Shown here in pieces: positions 11,901 through 25,900 of a stretch of DNA of 64,000 bases. Numbering within the stretch: the first letter of the stretch is position 1; every line of letters starts with the position of its first letter. The DNA is from Pteria penguin. Taxonomy: Eukaryota; Mollusca; Bivalvia; Pterioida; Pteriidae. Made by a program: the position numbers and the translations under genes. Below the pieces are notes generated by a model. It had not been told where the DNA came from. It saw only the letters and a program-made list of their open reading frames with translations, and did no database searches. The DNA lies in contig CM068583.1 of the NCBI GenBank assembly GCA_035048485.1, positions 66,897,306-66,961,305 of the forward strand, given 5' to 3'.

Positions 11901-14900
11901 TAGACCCATTACCGTGCTATAGATATACTTGAGAGATACTTCAATATATTAGACCCATTACCGTGCTATAGATATACTTGAGAGATACTTCAATATATTA
12001 GACTCATTACTGTGCTGTAGATATACTTAATAAATACTTCAGTATATTAGACCCATTATCGTGCTATAGATATACTTGAGAGATACTTCAATATATTAGA
12101 CTCATTACTGTGCTGTAGATATACTTAATAAATACTTCAGTATACTAGACCCATTACCGTGCTATAGATATACTTGAGAGATACTTCAGTACATTAGACT
12201 CATTACTGTGCTGTAGATATACTTAATAAATACTTCAGTATATTAGACCCATTACCGTGCGATAGATATACTTGAGAGATACTTCAATATATTAGACTCA
12301 TTACTGTGCTGTAGATATACTTAATAAATACTTCAGTATATTAGACCCATTACCGTGCTATAGATATACTTGAGAGATACTTCAATATATTAGAATCATT
12401 ACTGTGCTGTAGATATACTTAATAAATACTTCAGTATATTAGACTCATTACTGTGCTGTAGATATACTTAATAAATACTTCAGTATATTAGACTCATTAC
12501 TGTGCTGTAGATATACTTGAGAGATACTTCAATATATTAGACTCATTACTGTGCTGTAGATATACTTAATAAATACTTCAGTATATTAGATTCATTACTC
12601 TGCTGTAGATATACTTAATTGATACTTCAATATATTAGACCCATTACCGTGCTATAGATATACTTGAGAGATACTTCAATATATTAGACCCATTACCGTG
12701 CTATAGATATACTTGAGAGATACTTCAATATATTAGACCCATTACCGTGCTATAGATATACTTGAGAGATACTTCAGTACATTAGACTCATTACTGTGCT
12801 GTAGATATACTTAATAAATACTTCAGTATATTAGACCCATTACCGTGCTATAGATATACTTGAGAGATACTTCAATATATTAGACTCATTACTGTGCTGT
12901 AGATATATTTAATAAATACTTCAGTATATTAGACCCATTACCGTGCTATAGATATACTTGAGAGATACTTCAATATATTAGAATCATTATTGTGCTGTAG
13001 ATATACTTACTAAATACTTCAGTATATTAGACCCATTACCGTGCTATAGATATACTTGAGAGATACTTCAACATATTAGACTCATTACTGTGCTGTAGAT
13101 ATACTTAATAAATACTTCAGTATATTAGACCCATTACCGTGCTATAGATATACTTGAGAGATACTTCAATATATTAGAATCATTATTGTGCTGTAGATAT
13201 ACTTAATAAATACTTCAGTATATTAGACTCATCACTGTGCTGTAGATATACTTAATAAATACTTCAGTATATTAGACCCATTACTGTGCTGTAGATATAC
13301 TTGAGAGATACTTCAGTACATTAGACTCATTACTGTGCTGTAGATATACTTAATAAATACTTCAGTAAATTAGACCCATTACCGTGCTATAGATATGCTT
13401 GAGAGATACTTTAATATATTAGACTCATTACTGTGCTGTAGATATACTTGATAGATACTTCAGTACATTAGACTCATTACTGTGCTGTAGATATACTTAA
13501 TAAATACTTCAGTATATTAGACCCATTACCGTGCTATAGATATACTTGAGAGATACTTCAATATATTAGACTCATTACTGTGCTGTAGATATACTTAATA
13601 AATACTTCAGTATATTAGACCCATTACCGTGCTATAGATATACTTGAGAGATACTTCAATATATTAGAATCATTACTGTGCTATAGATATACTTAATAAA
13701 TACTTCAGTATATTAGACTCATTACTGTGCTGTAGATATACTTGATAAATACTTCAGTATATTAGACTCATTACTGTGCTGTAGATATACTTAATAAATA
13801 CTTCAGTATATTAGACTCATCACTGTGCTGTAGATATACTTAATAAATACTTCAGTATATTAGATCCATTACTGTGCTGTAGATATACTTGAGAGATACT
13901 TCAGTACATTAGACTCATTACTGTGCTGTAGATATACTTGATAAATACTTCAGTATATTAGACTCATTACTGTGCTGTAGATATACTTAATAAATACTTC
14001 AGTATATTAGACTCATCACTGTGCTGTAGATATACTTAATAAATACTTCAGTATATTAGATCCATTACTGTGCTGTAGATATACTTGAGAGATACTTCAG
14101 GACATTAGACTCATTACTGTGCTGTAGATATACTTAATAAATACTTCAGTATATTAGACCCATTACTGTGCTGTAGATATACTTGAGAGATACTTCAATA
14201 TATTAGACTCATTACTGTGCTGTAGATATACTTAATAAATACTTCAGTAAATTAGACCCATTACTGTGCTGTAGATATACTTGAGAGATACTTCAGTACA
14301 TTAGACTCATTACTGTGCTGTAGATATACTTAATAAATACTTCAGTATATTAGACCCATTACCGTGCTATAGATATACTTGAGAGATACTTCAATATATT
14401 AGAATCATTACTGTGCTATAGATATACTTAATAAATACTTCAGTATATTAGACTCATTACTGTGCTGTAGATATACTTGATAAATACTTCAGTATATTAG
14501 ACTCATTACTGTGCTGTAGATATACTTAATAAATACTTCAGTATATTAGACTCATCACTGTGCTGTAGATATACTTAATAAATACTTCAGTATATTAGAT
14601 CCATTACTGTGCTGTAGATATACTTGAGAGATACTTCAGTACATTAGACTCATTACTGTGCTGTAGATATACTTAATAAATACTTCAGTATATTAGACCC
14701 ATTACTGTGCTGTAGATATACTTAATAAATACTTCAGTAAATTAGACCCATTACTGTGCTATAGATATACTTGAGAGATACTTTAATATATTAGACTCAT
14801 TACTGTGCTGTAGATATACTTAATAAATACTTCAGTATATTAGACCCATTACCGTGCTATAGATATACTTGAGAGATACTTCAGTACATTAGACTCATTA

Positions 14901-16226
14901 CTGTGCTGTAGATATACTTAATAAATACTTCAGTATATTAGACCCATTACCGTGCTATAGATATACTTGAGAGATACTTCAGTACATTAGACTCATTACT
15001 GTGCTGTAGATATACTTAATAAATACTTCAGTATATTAGACCCATTACCGTGCTATAGATATACTTGAGAGATACTTTGATATATTAGACTCATTACTGT
15101 GCTATAGATATACTTGAGAGATACTTCAGTACATTAGACTCATTACTGTGCTGTAGATATACTTAATAAATACTTCAGTATATTAGACCCATTACCATGC
15201 TATAGATATACTTGAGAGATACTTCAATATATTAGACTCATTACTGTGCTGTAGATATACTTAATAAATACTTCAGTATATTAGACCCATTACCGTGCTA
15301 TAGATATACTTGAGAGATACTTCAATATATTAGAATCATTACTGTGCTATAGATATACTTAATAAATACTTCAGTATATTAGACTCATTACTGTGCTGTA
15401 GATATACTTGATAAATACTTCAGTATATTAGACTCATTACTGTGCTGTAGATATGCTTAATAAATACTTCAGTATATTAGACTCATCACTGTGCTGTAGA
15501 TATACTTAATAAATACTTCAGTATATTAGATCCATTACTGTGCTGTAGATATACTTGAGAGATACTTCAGTACATTAGACTCATTACTGTGCTGTAGATA
15601 TACTTAATAAATACTTCAGTATATTAGACCCATTACTGTGCTGTAGATATACTTGAGAGATACTTCAGTACATTAGACTCATTACTGTGCTGTAGATATA
15701 CTTAATAAATACTTCAGTACATTAGACTCATTACTGTGCTGTAGATATACTTAATAAATACTTCAGTATATTAGACCCATTACTGTGCTGTAGATATACT
15801 TGAGAGATACTTCAGTACATTAGACTCATTACTGTGCTGTAGATATACTTAATAAATACTTCAGTAAATTAGACCCATTACCGTGCTATAGATATGCTTG
15901 AGAGATACTTCAATATATTAGACTCATTACTGTGCTGTAGATATACTTGATAAATACTTCAGTATATTAGACCCATTACTGTGCTGTAGATATACTTGAG
16001 AGATACTTCAGTACATTAGACTCATTACTGTGCTGTAGATATACTTGAGAGATACTTCAGTACATTAGACTCATTACTGTGCTGTAGATATACTTGAGAG
16101 ATACTTCAGTACATTAGACCCATTACTGTGCTGTAGATATACTTGAGAGATACTTCAGTACATTAGACTCATTACTGTGCTGTAGATATACTTAATAAAT
16201 ACCCGGTACTTCAATATATTAGACCG
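8930..16226. repeat. 49-bp satellite array, about 149 copies, with higher-order repeats
   Basis: The monomer is 49 bp. Two main variants are interspersed: one with ttgagagatacttcaatata and cccattaccgtgctata, the other with ttaataaatacttcagtata and ctcattactgtgctgta. Rare variants recur at fixed offsets: 9531/11294 and 9691/11454 are 1763 apart (36 monomers), 13742/14477 and 13863/14598 are 735 apart (15), and 14477/15408 and 14598/15529 are 931 apart (19). The array ends about 550 bp before the start codon of the AA15-like gene. Confidence 0.95.
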
Positions 16227-16774
16227 TCTGCGGCAAAGGATAAAAAAAGATTATTTTGAAGAGTTTATCAAATGATCTAGCATTTGATGATAAGTAATTA
16301 CTCATACCAACACCAGCATGTTGATGGGTGGGGCAGAGGAAGAGATGTTTCGTCATTGGACAGTCCGTAGAATATGTATAGAAAAACCCATAGAAAGCGA
16401 GCATTTGTATACATAAATCACTCGCATAGCATTTATTTTCATATATCCTACACTTACAAATATGTCATGATAAATATATATGAAGGTAAACAAACTTCAT
16501 TTGTCATCGGAAATTATAACCGACATGTAGTACAGTATTAGCCTACAACGACAAGCCATTTGAGCGTAGTTCGTGCGTTAATACACACTACGATTGCCGA
16601 GAACAAATGGAAGTACAGCGAACATGACATTACAAACAGACTGACCACCAAGACCTAATGGACAGAGGTCCTATAGAGGACATAATGCCTTACACTAACG
16701 CAGTGATCCCCGTCGTCATGTTTCTGATCAAGTGCTTAGTAGACAGTGCTAAATGACACAAGATCATCATCAAA
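16227..16774 (+). promoter_or_regulatory. Upstream region of the AA15-like gene
   Basis: The only non-repetitive DNA between the satellite and the start codon; it should contain the promoter and 5' UTR unless a distant non-coding exon exists. I see no convincing TATA box at a fixed distance and cannot place the start site. Confidence 0.35.
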
Positions 16775-16984
16775 ATGCCACATCAAGAAGCATTTAAGGA
16801 CTCTCTAACTTATTTTGGATGTTTGTGTGTTTTTGTTACCATCTTCCTAGACGTGGTAAGTGGGCGGGGCAGAATGCTGGAACCTCCCATGAGGTCTAGT
16901 ATGTGGAGATTTTACCCATGGAATCTTGATCCAAGAATCCAGAAGAACACAGATGACGGAGGACTGAATTGCGGGGGATTCTGG
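16775..16984 (+). CDS. Exon 1 of the AA15-like gene: signal peptide and domain start
   Basis: Encodes residues 1-70. The ATG at 16775 opens a frame with the hydrophobic signal core immediately after it. The domain start is RGRMLEPP where active AA15 proteins have HGR. The exon ends after TGG (W70) at the donor GTAGGT, phase 0. A perfect consensus donor, GTAAGT, also lies inside the exon at 16856, just before the mature N-terminus. The conserved residues after it are in frame with the signal peptide, so it is read as coding. Confidence 0.85.
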
Positions 16985-19900
16985 GTAGGTTTCTCTTTTT
17001 TCTAACGTAATTAAATGTACCGGCATCGTACGTAAGTGCTTTCAAGTCACGTGATATAAACTTACATAATTGTGAATCTTTATCATATATTTATATAAGT
17101 ATCTAAATCTTTATCATATATTTATATAAGTATTTGAAGTATAACGCTCAACTTTTGAGTACACTTCGTATTGGAAGAAGAAGAAGAAGAAGAAACCATA
17201 CAATCACGGTTACTATACCACACAATCACGGTTACTTAACCACACAATCACGGTTACTAAATCGCCCAATCACGATTAGTAAAACACACAATCACGGTTA
17301 CTAAACCGCCCATTCATGGTTACTAAACCACATAATCACGGTTACTAAACCACACAATCACGGTTACTAAATCACACAATCACGGTTAGTAAACCACACA
17401 ATCACGGTTACTAAATCACCCAATCACGGTTACTAAACCACACAATCACGATTAGTAAACCACACAATCACGGTTACTGAACCACCCATTCACGGTTACT
17501 AAACCACACAATCACGGTTAGTAAACCACCCAATCACGGTTACTAAATCACCCAATCACGGTTACTAAACCACACAATCACGGTTCGTAAACCACACAAT
17601 CATGGTTACTAAATCACACAATCACGGTTACTAAACCACACAATCATGGTTACTAAACCCATTTATATACTGAAAAATTTGGCAAAGGGTTTGTTTTTCA
17701 ATTAAAATGTGTAAGGTGGTTGTTGTTATTCTTTTGTTCGTTTGTTTTTTTTTTTTTTATATTTTCTTCAAGTTCTGTTTTGTTTTGTTCCGTTTGTTTG
17801 GTAATTCTAAAGTATTTCAGCTGTTCTGGAGAATTGCAAGTCGTGTCCCTGCATTTTTTTTTCTTCTTCATCTACGCCATTGTGTTGGTGTCACAGATAA
17901 TACAAACACGAGAAAAATGTACTACGTATATGTAACTTATAAATACTAATAATGATAGTGGCATAACAAATATTGCTTCATTGTTTTACGTAATATAAGA
18001 GATATTAAGCGAACACGTACTTAGCTTTTTCGGGACACCGTCCTAATATACGTGGTATTGATAGCTTTCTCGGGACACCGTCTTTATATACGTGGCATTG
18101 GTAGCTTTCTCGGGACACCGTCCTTATATACGTGGCATTGGTAGCTTTCTCGGCACACCGTCCTTATATGCCTGATTCGTAGCTTTCTCGGGACACCGTC
18201 CTTATATACGTGGCATCGGTAGCTTTCTCGGTACAGCATTCTTATATACGTGGCATTGGTAGCTTTCTCGGAACACCGTCTTTATATATACGTGGCATTA
18301 GTAGCTTTCTCGGGACACCGTCTTTATATACGTGGCACTGGTAGCTTTCTCGGGACACCGTCCTAATATACGTGGTATTGCCGTGTAGCTTTCTCGGAAC
18401 ACCGTCCTTATATACGTGGCATTGGTAGCTTTCTCGTGACACCGTCCTTATATACGTGGCATTAGTAGTTTTCTCGGAACACGGACCTTATATACGTGGC
18501 ATTGGTAACTTTCTCGGCACACCGTCCTTATATACGTGGCACTGGTAGCTTTCTCGGCACACCGTCCTTATATACGTGGCATTGGTAGCTTTCTCGGGAC
18601 ACCGTCCTTATATGCCTGATTGGTAGCTTTCTCGGAACACCGTCCTTATATACGTGGCATTGGTAGCTTTCTCGGGACACCGTCCTTATATGCCTGATTG
18701 GTAGCTTTCTCGGAACACCGTCCTTATATACGTGGCACTGGTAGCTTTCTCGGCACACCGTCCTTATATACGTGGCATTGGTAGCTTTCTCGGGACACCG
18801 TCCTTATATGCCTGATTGGTAGCTTTCTCGGAACACGGTCCTTATATACGTGGTATTGGTAGCTTTCTCGGGACACTGTCCTTATATACGTGGCATTGGT
18901 AGCTTTCTCGGCACACCGTCCTTATATACGTGGCATTGGTAGCTTTCTCGGCACACCGTCCTTATATACATGTATTAAATAATATTATATAACCTGAGAA
19001 GTTCTGTTAAAATCTTATTTGTTCTCCGATGATCTGAACGCCACTGTTCTTTACATATATAAAATAAGTATAAAGCGTATGTCAATCAAAATGTTAGATG
19101 CAAAAACGACACCACCAATACAAAAAGAGAATGTTAACTACATCGATAAACATGCACAGTTAGTAGGTGGATGTTAACCCATGTTATATTGAACGAATTC
19201 CTACAGCATACTGTAAGTTTTAGGTTAAGTTTAAAAGAAGTTTGTCTCAGTAGCAATTTATGCAGATTGGAAATCAAATATGAAATATATAAAGCTAAGA
19301 ATTCAAAAGTAGCACAAATGTCAAATCATCATTCTTGTATGGCTTCTTACAATTAAAAAGTTGTTAAATGACAATGATAAGGATTATGGTATACATTCAT
19401 TGTCAGTGTTCCTGTACGTGAGTTGACCCCAATTACTGTGATAAAATTTGTAAATCATTCTTAAACTAAGGAAGATCTCCTTTTATGCACAGTTCAGTCC
19501 ATGGATGGTGTTTTGGGCTGTTACTTTTCTGTTAGTTTGATAATCAGTTTGCTCTATTCATACTTTTCTGTTAGTTTGATATTAGTTTGCTCTATTCATA
19601 CTTTTCTGTTAGTTTGATATTGAGTTTGCTCTATTCATACTTTCCTGTTAGTTTGATAATCAGTTTGCTCTATTCATACTTTCCTGTTAGTTTGATATTA
19701 GTTTGCTCTATTCATACTTTTCTGTTAGTTTGATAATCAGTTTGTTCTATTCATACTTTTCTGTTAGTTTGATATTAGTTTGCTCTATTCATACTTTTCT
19801 GTTAGTTTGATAATCAGTTTGCTCTATTCATACTTTTCTGTTAGTTTGATAATCAGTTTGCTCTATTCATACTTTTCTGTTAGTTTGATAATCAGTTTGC

Positions 19901-22900
19901 TCTATTCATACTTTTCTGTTAGTTTGATATTAGTTTGCTCTATTCATACTTTTCTGTTAATTTGATAATGAGTCTGCTCTATTCATACTTTTCTGTTAGT
20001 TTGATAATCAGTTTGCTCTATTCATACTTTTCTGTTAGTTTGATAATCAGTTTGCTCAATTCATACTTTTCTGTTAGTTTGATAATCAGTTTGCTCTTTG
20101 ACTTCCACAGTGTCGGTCTTTAACATCACCAAAGAGACATGGGTTGTCGATTGTACATATGGTTCACTAAATTTATACATGTGTATATCTTCTTGTATCT
20201 ATTGTATATACAAACATTGCAGATATTAATAACATTAATGAAATATTGTGAATGATATTTTCACTAAAACAGCAGAAATTTGTTAAAACCCACAAAACTA
20301 CTTTTGGTAGTAAGGCTATTACACCGAATTTGAATAAAAACGAACAGAAGGACAACACAAGCTTGGCTTCATAAAGAATGTTATGTTAGTTTAGAAAACA
20401 TTATAACAAAAGATGAAAGAATATAGCAGAAAAGAAACATAAAACAATATGGACAACGATATTAAAATACACAGATTGGATAAAGATGCTGCATAATCCA
20501 AACCGAAAGCACACTGGAAAATTAGAAATAAAAATAATAATGGGTAGCGAAATCACAAAGTTTTGATTAACAACTTCTAAAAAGGTAAATACTGAAAATT
20601 ATAATGATATGCAAGATACTCATTGATTAACTTAATTTATCTAAATTCGGAAATATTAGTTTTCAGCAATTTGTGATAAGCGGAATTTCTTATCCCAATT
20701 TCTACGGCGATCTGGCTTACAAATTAAGGAGGCTCAGATATTTTGATAACTTCATTTTGTCCGGATCTAAAATTGTCAGACGTCTTCTAAATCGACAATA
20801 TGACCCTAATATCATCGCTAAGACTATTGATTGTATTGGGCCCTTACACAGCCTTATGCACACTTTTCCTCGAGCGTTGCACACTGATTAATAGGGCGGT
20901 TTGGACTCCATGACGTGTCTTGTCTAAACCTTTTCAGAGGAGACATGGTCCCGAACCTCGTCCCCTCTGACTGTTAGTCGGTCCTCCTACAGATCAAAGG
21001 TCTGGGCTCGCTTCCAAAAAAAGCAGAGCACAGTTACCTCATGTTGACATCGCTCTATATATTTTTGATATCATAATGTTTACTCGACATTACTATTAGT
21101 GTTTATATATTTTTATGACCTCTCAACCTGAGATACTCGTTGATTCTTTTCTCTATATGGAGGATCATTTGTAAACTTTAAGTGTGTGTCTTTTGATTGT
21201 ACTGCATTTGCGATGAGTGGGAAGATTGGCCTGTAAACCGGTTAACTACACCAAATGAATACCGTTTGTTACTCAATTGACCGTCCTAAGTTGGTATTTC
21301 ATCTGTTGTAAAATCAATATTTTTATACGCCCGCATTTAAAAATGTGGGCGTATTATGCTATACCGCTGTCGTCCGACCATCCGTCCGTCTGTCCGTCCA
21401 TCCATCCTTGTCCGGGCTTCTTCTCCTTAACTAAAGAGGAACAAAACTTTGTATGGTGTCATATGAAAGGGTGTGGCTTGTAGTTTTGCATGTGGGTTTC
21501 AAAGTTGGGGTCAGGCCTCTGGAATGGGGGAAAATGGGTGGAGTCGGAAAAGCTTGTCCGGGCTTCTCCTCCTTAACTAAAGGGGGAACAAAACTTTTGA
21601 TGGTGTCATATGAAAGGATGTGGCTTGTAATTGTGCATGAGGATTTCAAAGTTGGGGTCAGGCCCCTGGGGTGGGGGAAAATGGGTGGGGTCGGAAAAGC
21701 TTGTCCGGGCTTCTCCTCCTTAACTAAAGGGGGAACAAAACTTTTGATGGTGTCATATGAAAGGATGTGGCTTGTAGTTGTGCATGTGGGTTTCAAAGAA
21801 GGGGTCAGGCCTCTGGGGTGGAGAAAATGGGCGTGGTCGGAAAAACTTGACTGGGCTTCTCCTCCATAATTAAAGGGGGAACAAAACTTTTGATGGTGTC
21901 ATATGAAAGGATGTGGCTTGTAGTTGTGCATGTGGGTTTCAAAGATGGGGTCAGACCCCTGGGATTGGGGAAAATGGCCAGGGTCGGAAAGGTTTTCCGG
22001 GCTTCTACTCCTTATCTAAAGGGGGAACAAAACTTTTGATGGTGTGATATGAAAGGATGTGGCTTGTAGACCACATTTAAACATGATGTGGGCGTATCAT
22101 GCACCCGTTAGCGGTGCCCTATTTTTGTAATGTCATTTCATGTATTTCATTACTTGTATGTACATCTCTCTGGTGACTTCTGCCCTATAGCTAAGTCAGA
22201 TGGCTTTCCCTTTCCCTGAACAACATTATGTAACACATTTGATAATTTGGGAGTATTTTGATGTGGCGAACAAATTTTCCGCAAGTTTTTCGCTAGCAAT
22301 TATAAAATAATCTTAAATAATTCAATTTAGCGCCAAAATTGATAAAGTTTTGTTGGAAATCCACCATCAGAACACTAACACAGAGATGGAAAATAGAAAA
22401 GGTTAGATCTTTATCAAAAGCAATACTGCTTATAGGTATACAAACGAAGTATACATAAATAACATACAAAGAGACATTAATGTGGCACATGACAACAAGT
22501 CTGATTCTTGTACGTGTGATAATGTATAACAATTACATGGCATTAATTAATAAATTATTTTCAATCTTCCATGTCAAAAAGCGAGATTAACTTCTTTATA
22601 ACACACGATAAGGTATTGTGGGTCATTGAACAAATTGGTCAAACTGAAACACGCGAACTTGCATTTAATTTATCTAATTAATCCCCTCTTCGGTATTGTA
22701 ATCGAATAAATCTACAACCAGTGCATCTTCAAGTTAAAACATTCCTGAAAAACAACACAGACTGTGGGCAGTACAACAAACGTGTTACCATTATGACGAC
22801 ATTGTTTTCCGTGTGACCTTGGAGGAGGGTAGTATACACCACAGATCGTTGACCGCCTGTTTCCATGTTTCTACATGACTATTGTAGAAAGCGACGTTAA

Positions 22901-25900
22901 CCTCCAACAAACTTAACTTATCTCGTAGTGTTAATAGATCTGGTGTCCAGTCTTGGTCATTTGTTACGTCTTTTATGAATGGGATGACATGTTTATATTG
23001 CTGTCTTATTTGCGATCAACACGTGCCCGAAAATATATAGACATATATTATGATACTTGTCATTAGATGGTAAAGATGAACTATTTCCACAGTATGTTCG
23101 AACAAACCGTCTTTAACTTGGTATATATTTTTAAAATGCTTAAACATAAAAGAGTTAGATATACACAGTACATCATTTTACACAATACCAGCGATATTTT
23201 CCGCCCATGTGTTGCACTATGAATGGTTAAGGTAAGAAGTGTATCGAGAAGAACACTCTCTTCGTGTCCTTCACATTTGCTGTACATGTACACGTGTCAT
23301 AAAAAGCTGTGTTGACATGTGATGAGTTTTAGATGACATCCATATTAATAATTACTAATAACGAATAAAAAGTACCGAAAACTTGGTTTATCAGACAGAT
23401 AAAAAAAGTAACTTTTCTACTCCTATGTATAACGAGGCCTCATGTGGTGGTGATGATAAACTATCCCTATCCAATTCTCGATAGCCTATACTCCTCTGAA
23501 AGTATAGTACTAGAAGTATTACAATACAATACATAATACGTGTAGAAGGAAGAGGAGAGGACTGCTTGGACTTTAAATTGACTTCTTCAAAAAATAATGC
23601 CACATGAAAATAAACTTTTGCCCCGGTCACAACCCCCCAACCCACCCCACCCCCTCAAAAAAAAAAAAAAAAAAACAAACAAACAAACAAACAAACAAAC
23701 AAAACAAAACACCCCCGCCGATTACTAGCATGAATAGCCTAACACCACTTTGAGTTCCAGAAGTTTGTTTCCGTCACTATGATTTACTTTAAACGCGAAT
23801 GATTCAACATTTATTAAGTATTCTGAGTCCCCAACCGGTCCCAACAAATCCATAAAAGGCTGAAAAGAAGATCAGTGGCAGCCAAAGGATAACATTTGTA
23901 ATTTTGCTGGAGCCATGTGGTTAAGTCAGATAGGCGTCTTTCATTTTTTTTTCTCGATGGAGAAACTTGTAATTTAGTGTCACAGTGATTTTGAACAAGG
24001 GGCAATAACTCTTGAAAAAGTAGGTCATCCAAGAGCAAAGTCGAACTTGATCCCAAGTTTCAGCATAATATCTGTAAGCATGCTCAAGAAAAGTGCGGAA
24101 AAATGATTTTGAATAAAGGGCAATGACTCTAGAGAAAGTCGGTCAACCGTTACCAAAGTTGAACTTGATCTGTAACTTCTCATGGGAAAGCTTGCTACCA
24201 CGTTTCAGCTTGATGTCTGTAAGCATGGGCAAGAAAAGTGCGGAACACTTTTGAACAAAAGGCAATAACTCTGCAAAAAGTAAGTCAACCTTCACCAAGG
24301 TCTCACTTGGTTTGTAACTCTTCATGGGAAAGCTTGCTACACCGATTCAGCGTGATATTTTGTAAGCATGACGAAGAAAAGTATGGAAAACTGATTTTGA
24401 ACAAAGGGCAATAACTCTTGAAAAAGTAGGTCATCCGAGACCAAAGTTGAACTTGATCCCAAGTTTCAGCATAATATCTGTAAGCATGCTTAAGAAAAGT
24501 GCAAAAAATGATTTTGAACAAAGAGCAATAACTCTGCAAGAAGTAGGTCAACCGTGACCAAAGTCAAACGTGATCTGTAACTCCTCATGCGGAAGCTTGC
24601 TACTACGATTCAATTTGATATCTGTAAGCATGGCGAAGGAAAGTCTGGAAAACCAGCGTGGCAGACACACAGACAGAAGGACAGACTGACGGATGGACAG
24701 AGGGACAGACAGACTGACGGACAGAGTGGAAACATATTGTTCCCTCCGATTTCACCGGTGGGGGACTATTTATCCGCCACAGTTTTAAAAATGCGATATG
24801 ATGGCATACATGTAATTTAGGAAACCTCCAAAATAAAAATGTAACAATCATGAATGAATAGGCAATGCAAACACACAAAATAAGGATCAACAGCTCTACG
24901 CGTCCGCTTCGAGTTTTACACAATGCTCGATTCTTTTATGAGATGAGTTCCGAAACATTCCGAAGATATTATGGGTTAGACTTTGGTTTTATCGTAAGCG
25001 ATGATGCAAGTCGTCATTCATTCATTAATTAATTAACATCATTGTCAATATATATCAGCACTTGATAAGTATTACTCAGAAACTGAAGATAAATCATAAA
25101 AAGTTCCCTTCTGCATCTGTTATCGGCTTAAAAGTAGTCCGGCATGTTACATGACTTTCGGTTGGTCGACGAAGGGGTAAGATTTTTTTTGGCAGTTGGC
25201 AGATATGTTGCCAGCAGATTACACTTTTGTCCATCGAATACTTCCTCTGCTCCTCTTTTATCTCATTCGAACTGCTGTACTTCAGCACTTCTTCAACTAA
25301 TCGGCTTTCACTTGAGGATGTCGTATTGCTTTTATCCGACGGCGAATGAAAATATCACAGAAAATAGTTCCTCCCAATAACTCTTACTTACAAGCTGAAA
25401 AATAGAATTTAAACATCATTTAGCCTTTTTCTAGAAAGACTTGTGCATAAGGTACACAATATAAGTGACTTATAAAATATTATTACATGGAATTTTCCCC
25501 AGTTTTACACCAATCTTGTTAATGAAAGTACAGACCCCCTTTGTACGAGAGATTAGTAAGGTATGAAAGATTTAAGCAAAACCAAAATAAAATTTTGATC
25601 CGCCATGTAGTATGTTGTCCTTGTCGCTACTCGTTGTATATATACTGTTTGAACTCTGTGCTATTTGTAGTGATACTACTCGCGTCTTGTTCCGTTGGTT
25701 TGCGGTTCGTTGTTATAGTGACACCCCTGATGCATATACTCTTTGGAGTTCGTTGTCCATGTCACATCCGCTGTATATTAATTGTTATGTGTTGTCATTG
25801 TCACTATTCGCTGCATATACCGTTTTTTATTTGTTTGGTTTTTTTTAATTCTGTGCTCTCAGTTGTCGCGACGTTACTTGCGTTTTCTTGTGTTTGCGAT

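Noticed and set aside
16856..16871. Perfect GTAAGT donor and a nearby CAG inside exon 1, suggesting a tiny intron before the mature N-terminus
   Set aside because: The implied intron would be about 16 bases, too short to splice, and the continuous frame already joins the signal peptide to the conserved domain. It also would not restore the missing histidine.
18242..18758. Minus-strand repeat peptides (RESYQCHVYKDGVPRKL)
   Set aside because: The 40-bp minisatellite read in shifting frames; no conservation or gene context.
18021..18972. Regular repeats that might be taken for a CRISPR array
   Set aside because: Units are head-to-tail with no unique spacers, and the genome is eukaryotic.
21431..21869. 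121- and 138-codon frames on opposite strands
   Set aside because: Both run over the same ~147-bp tandem units of an interspersed repeat.
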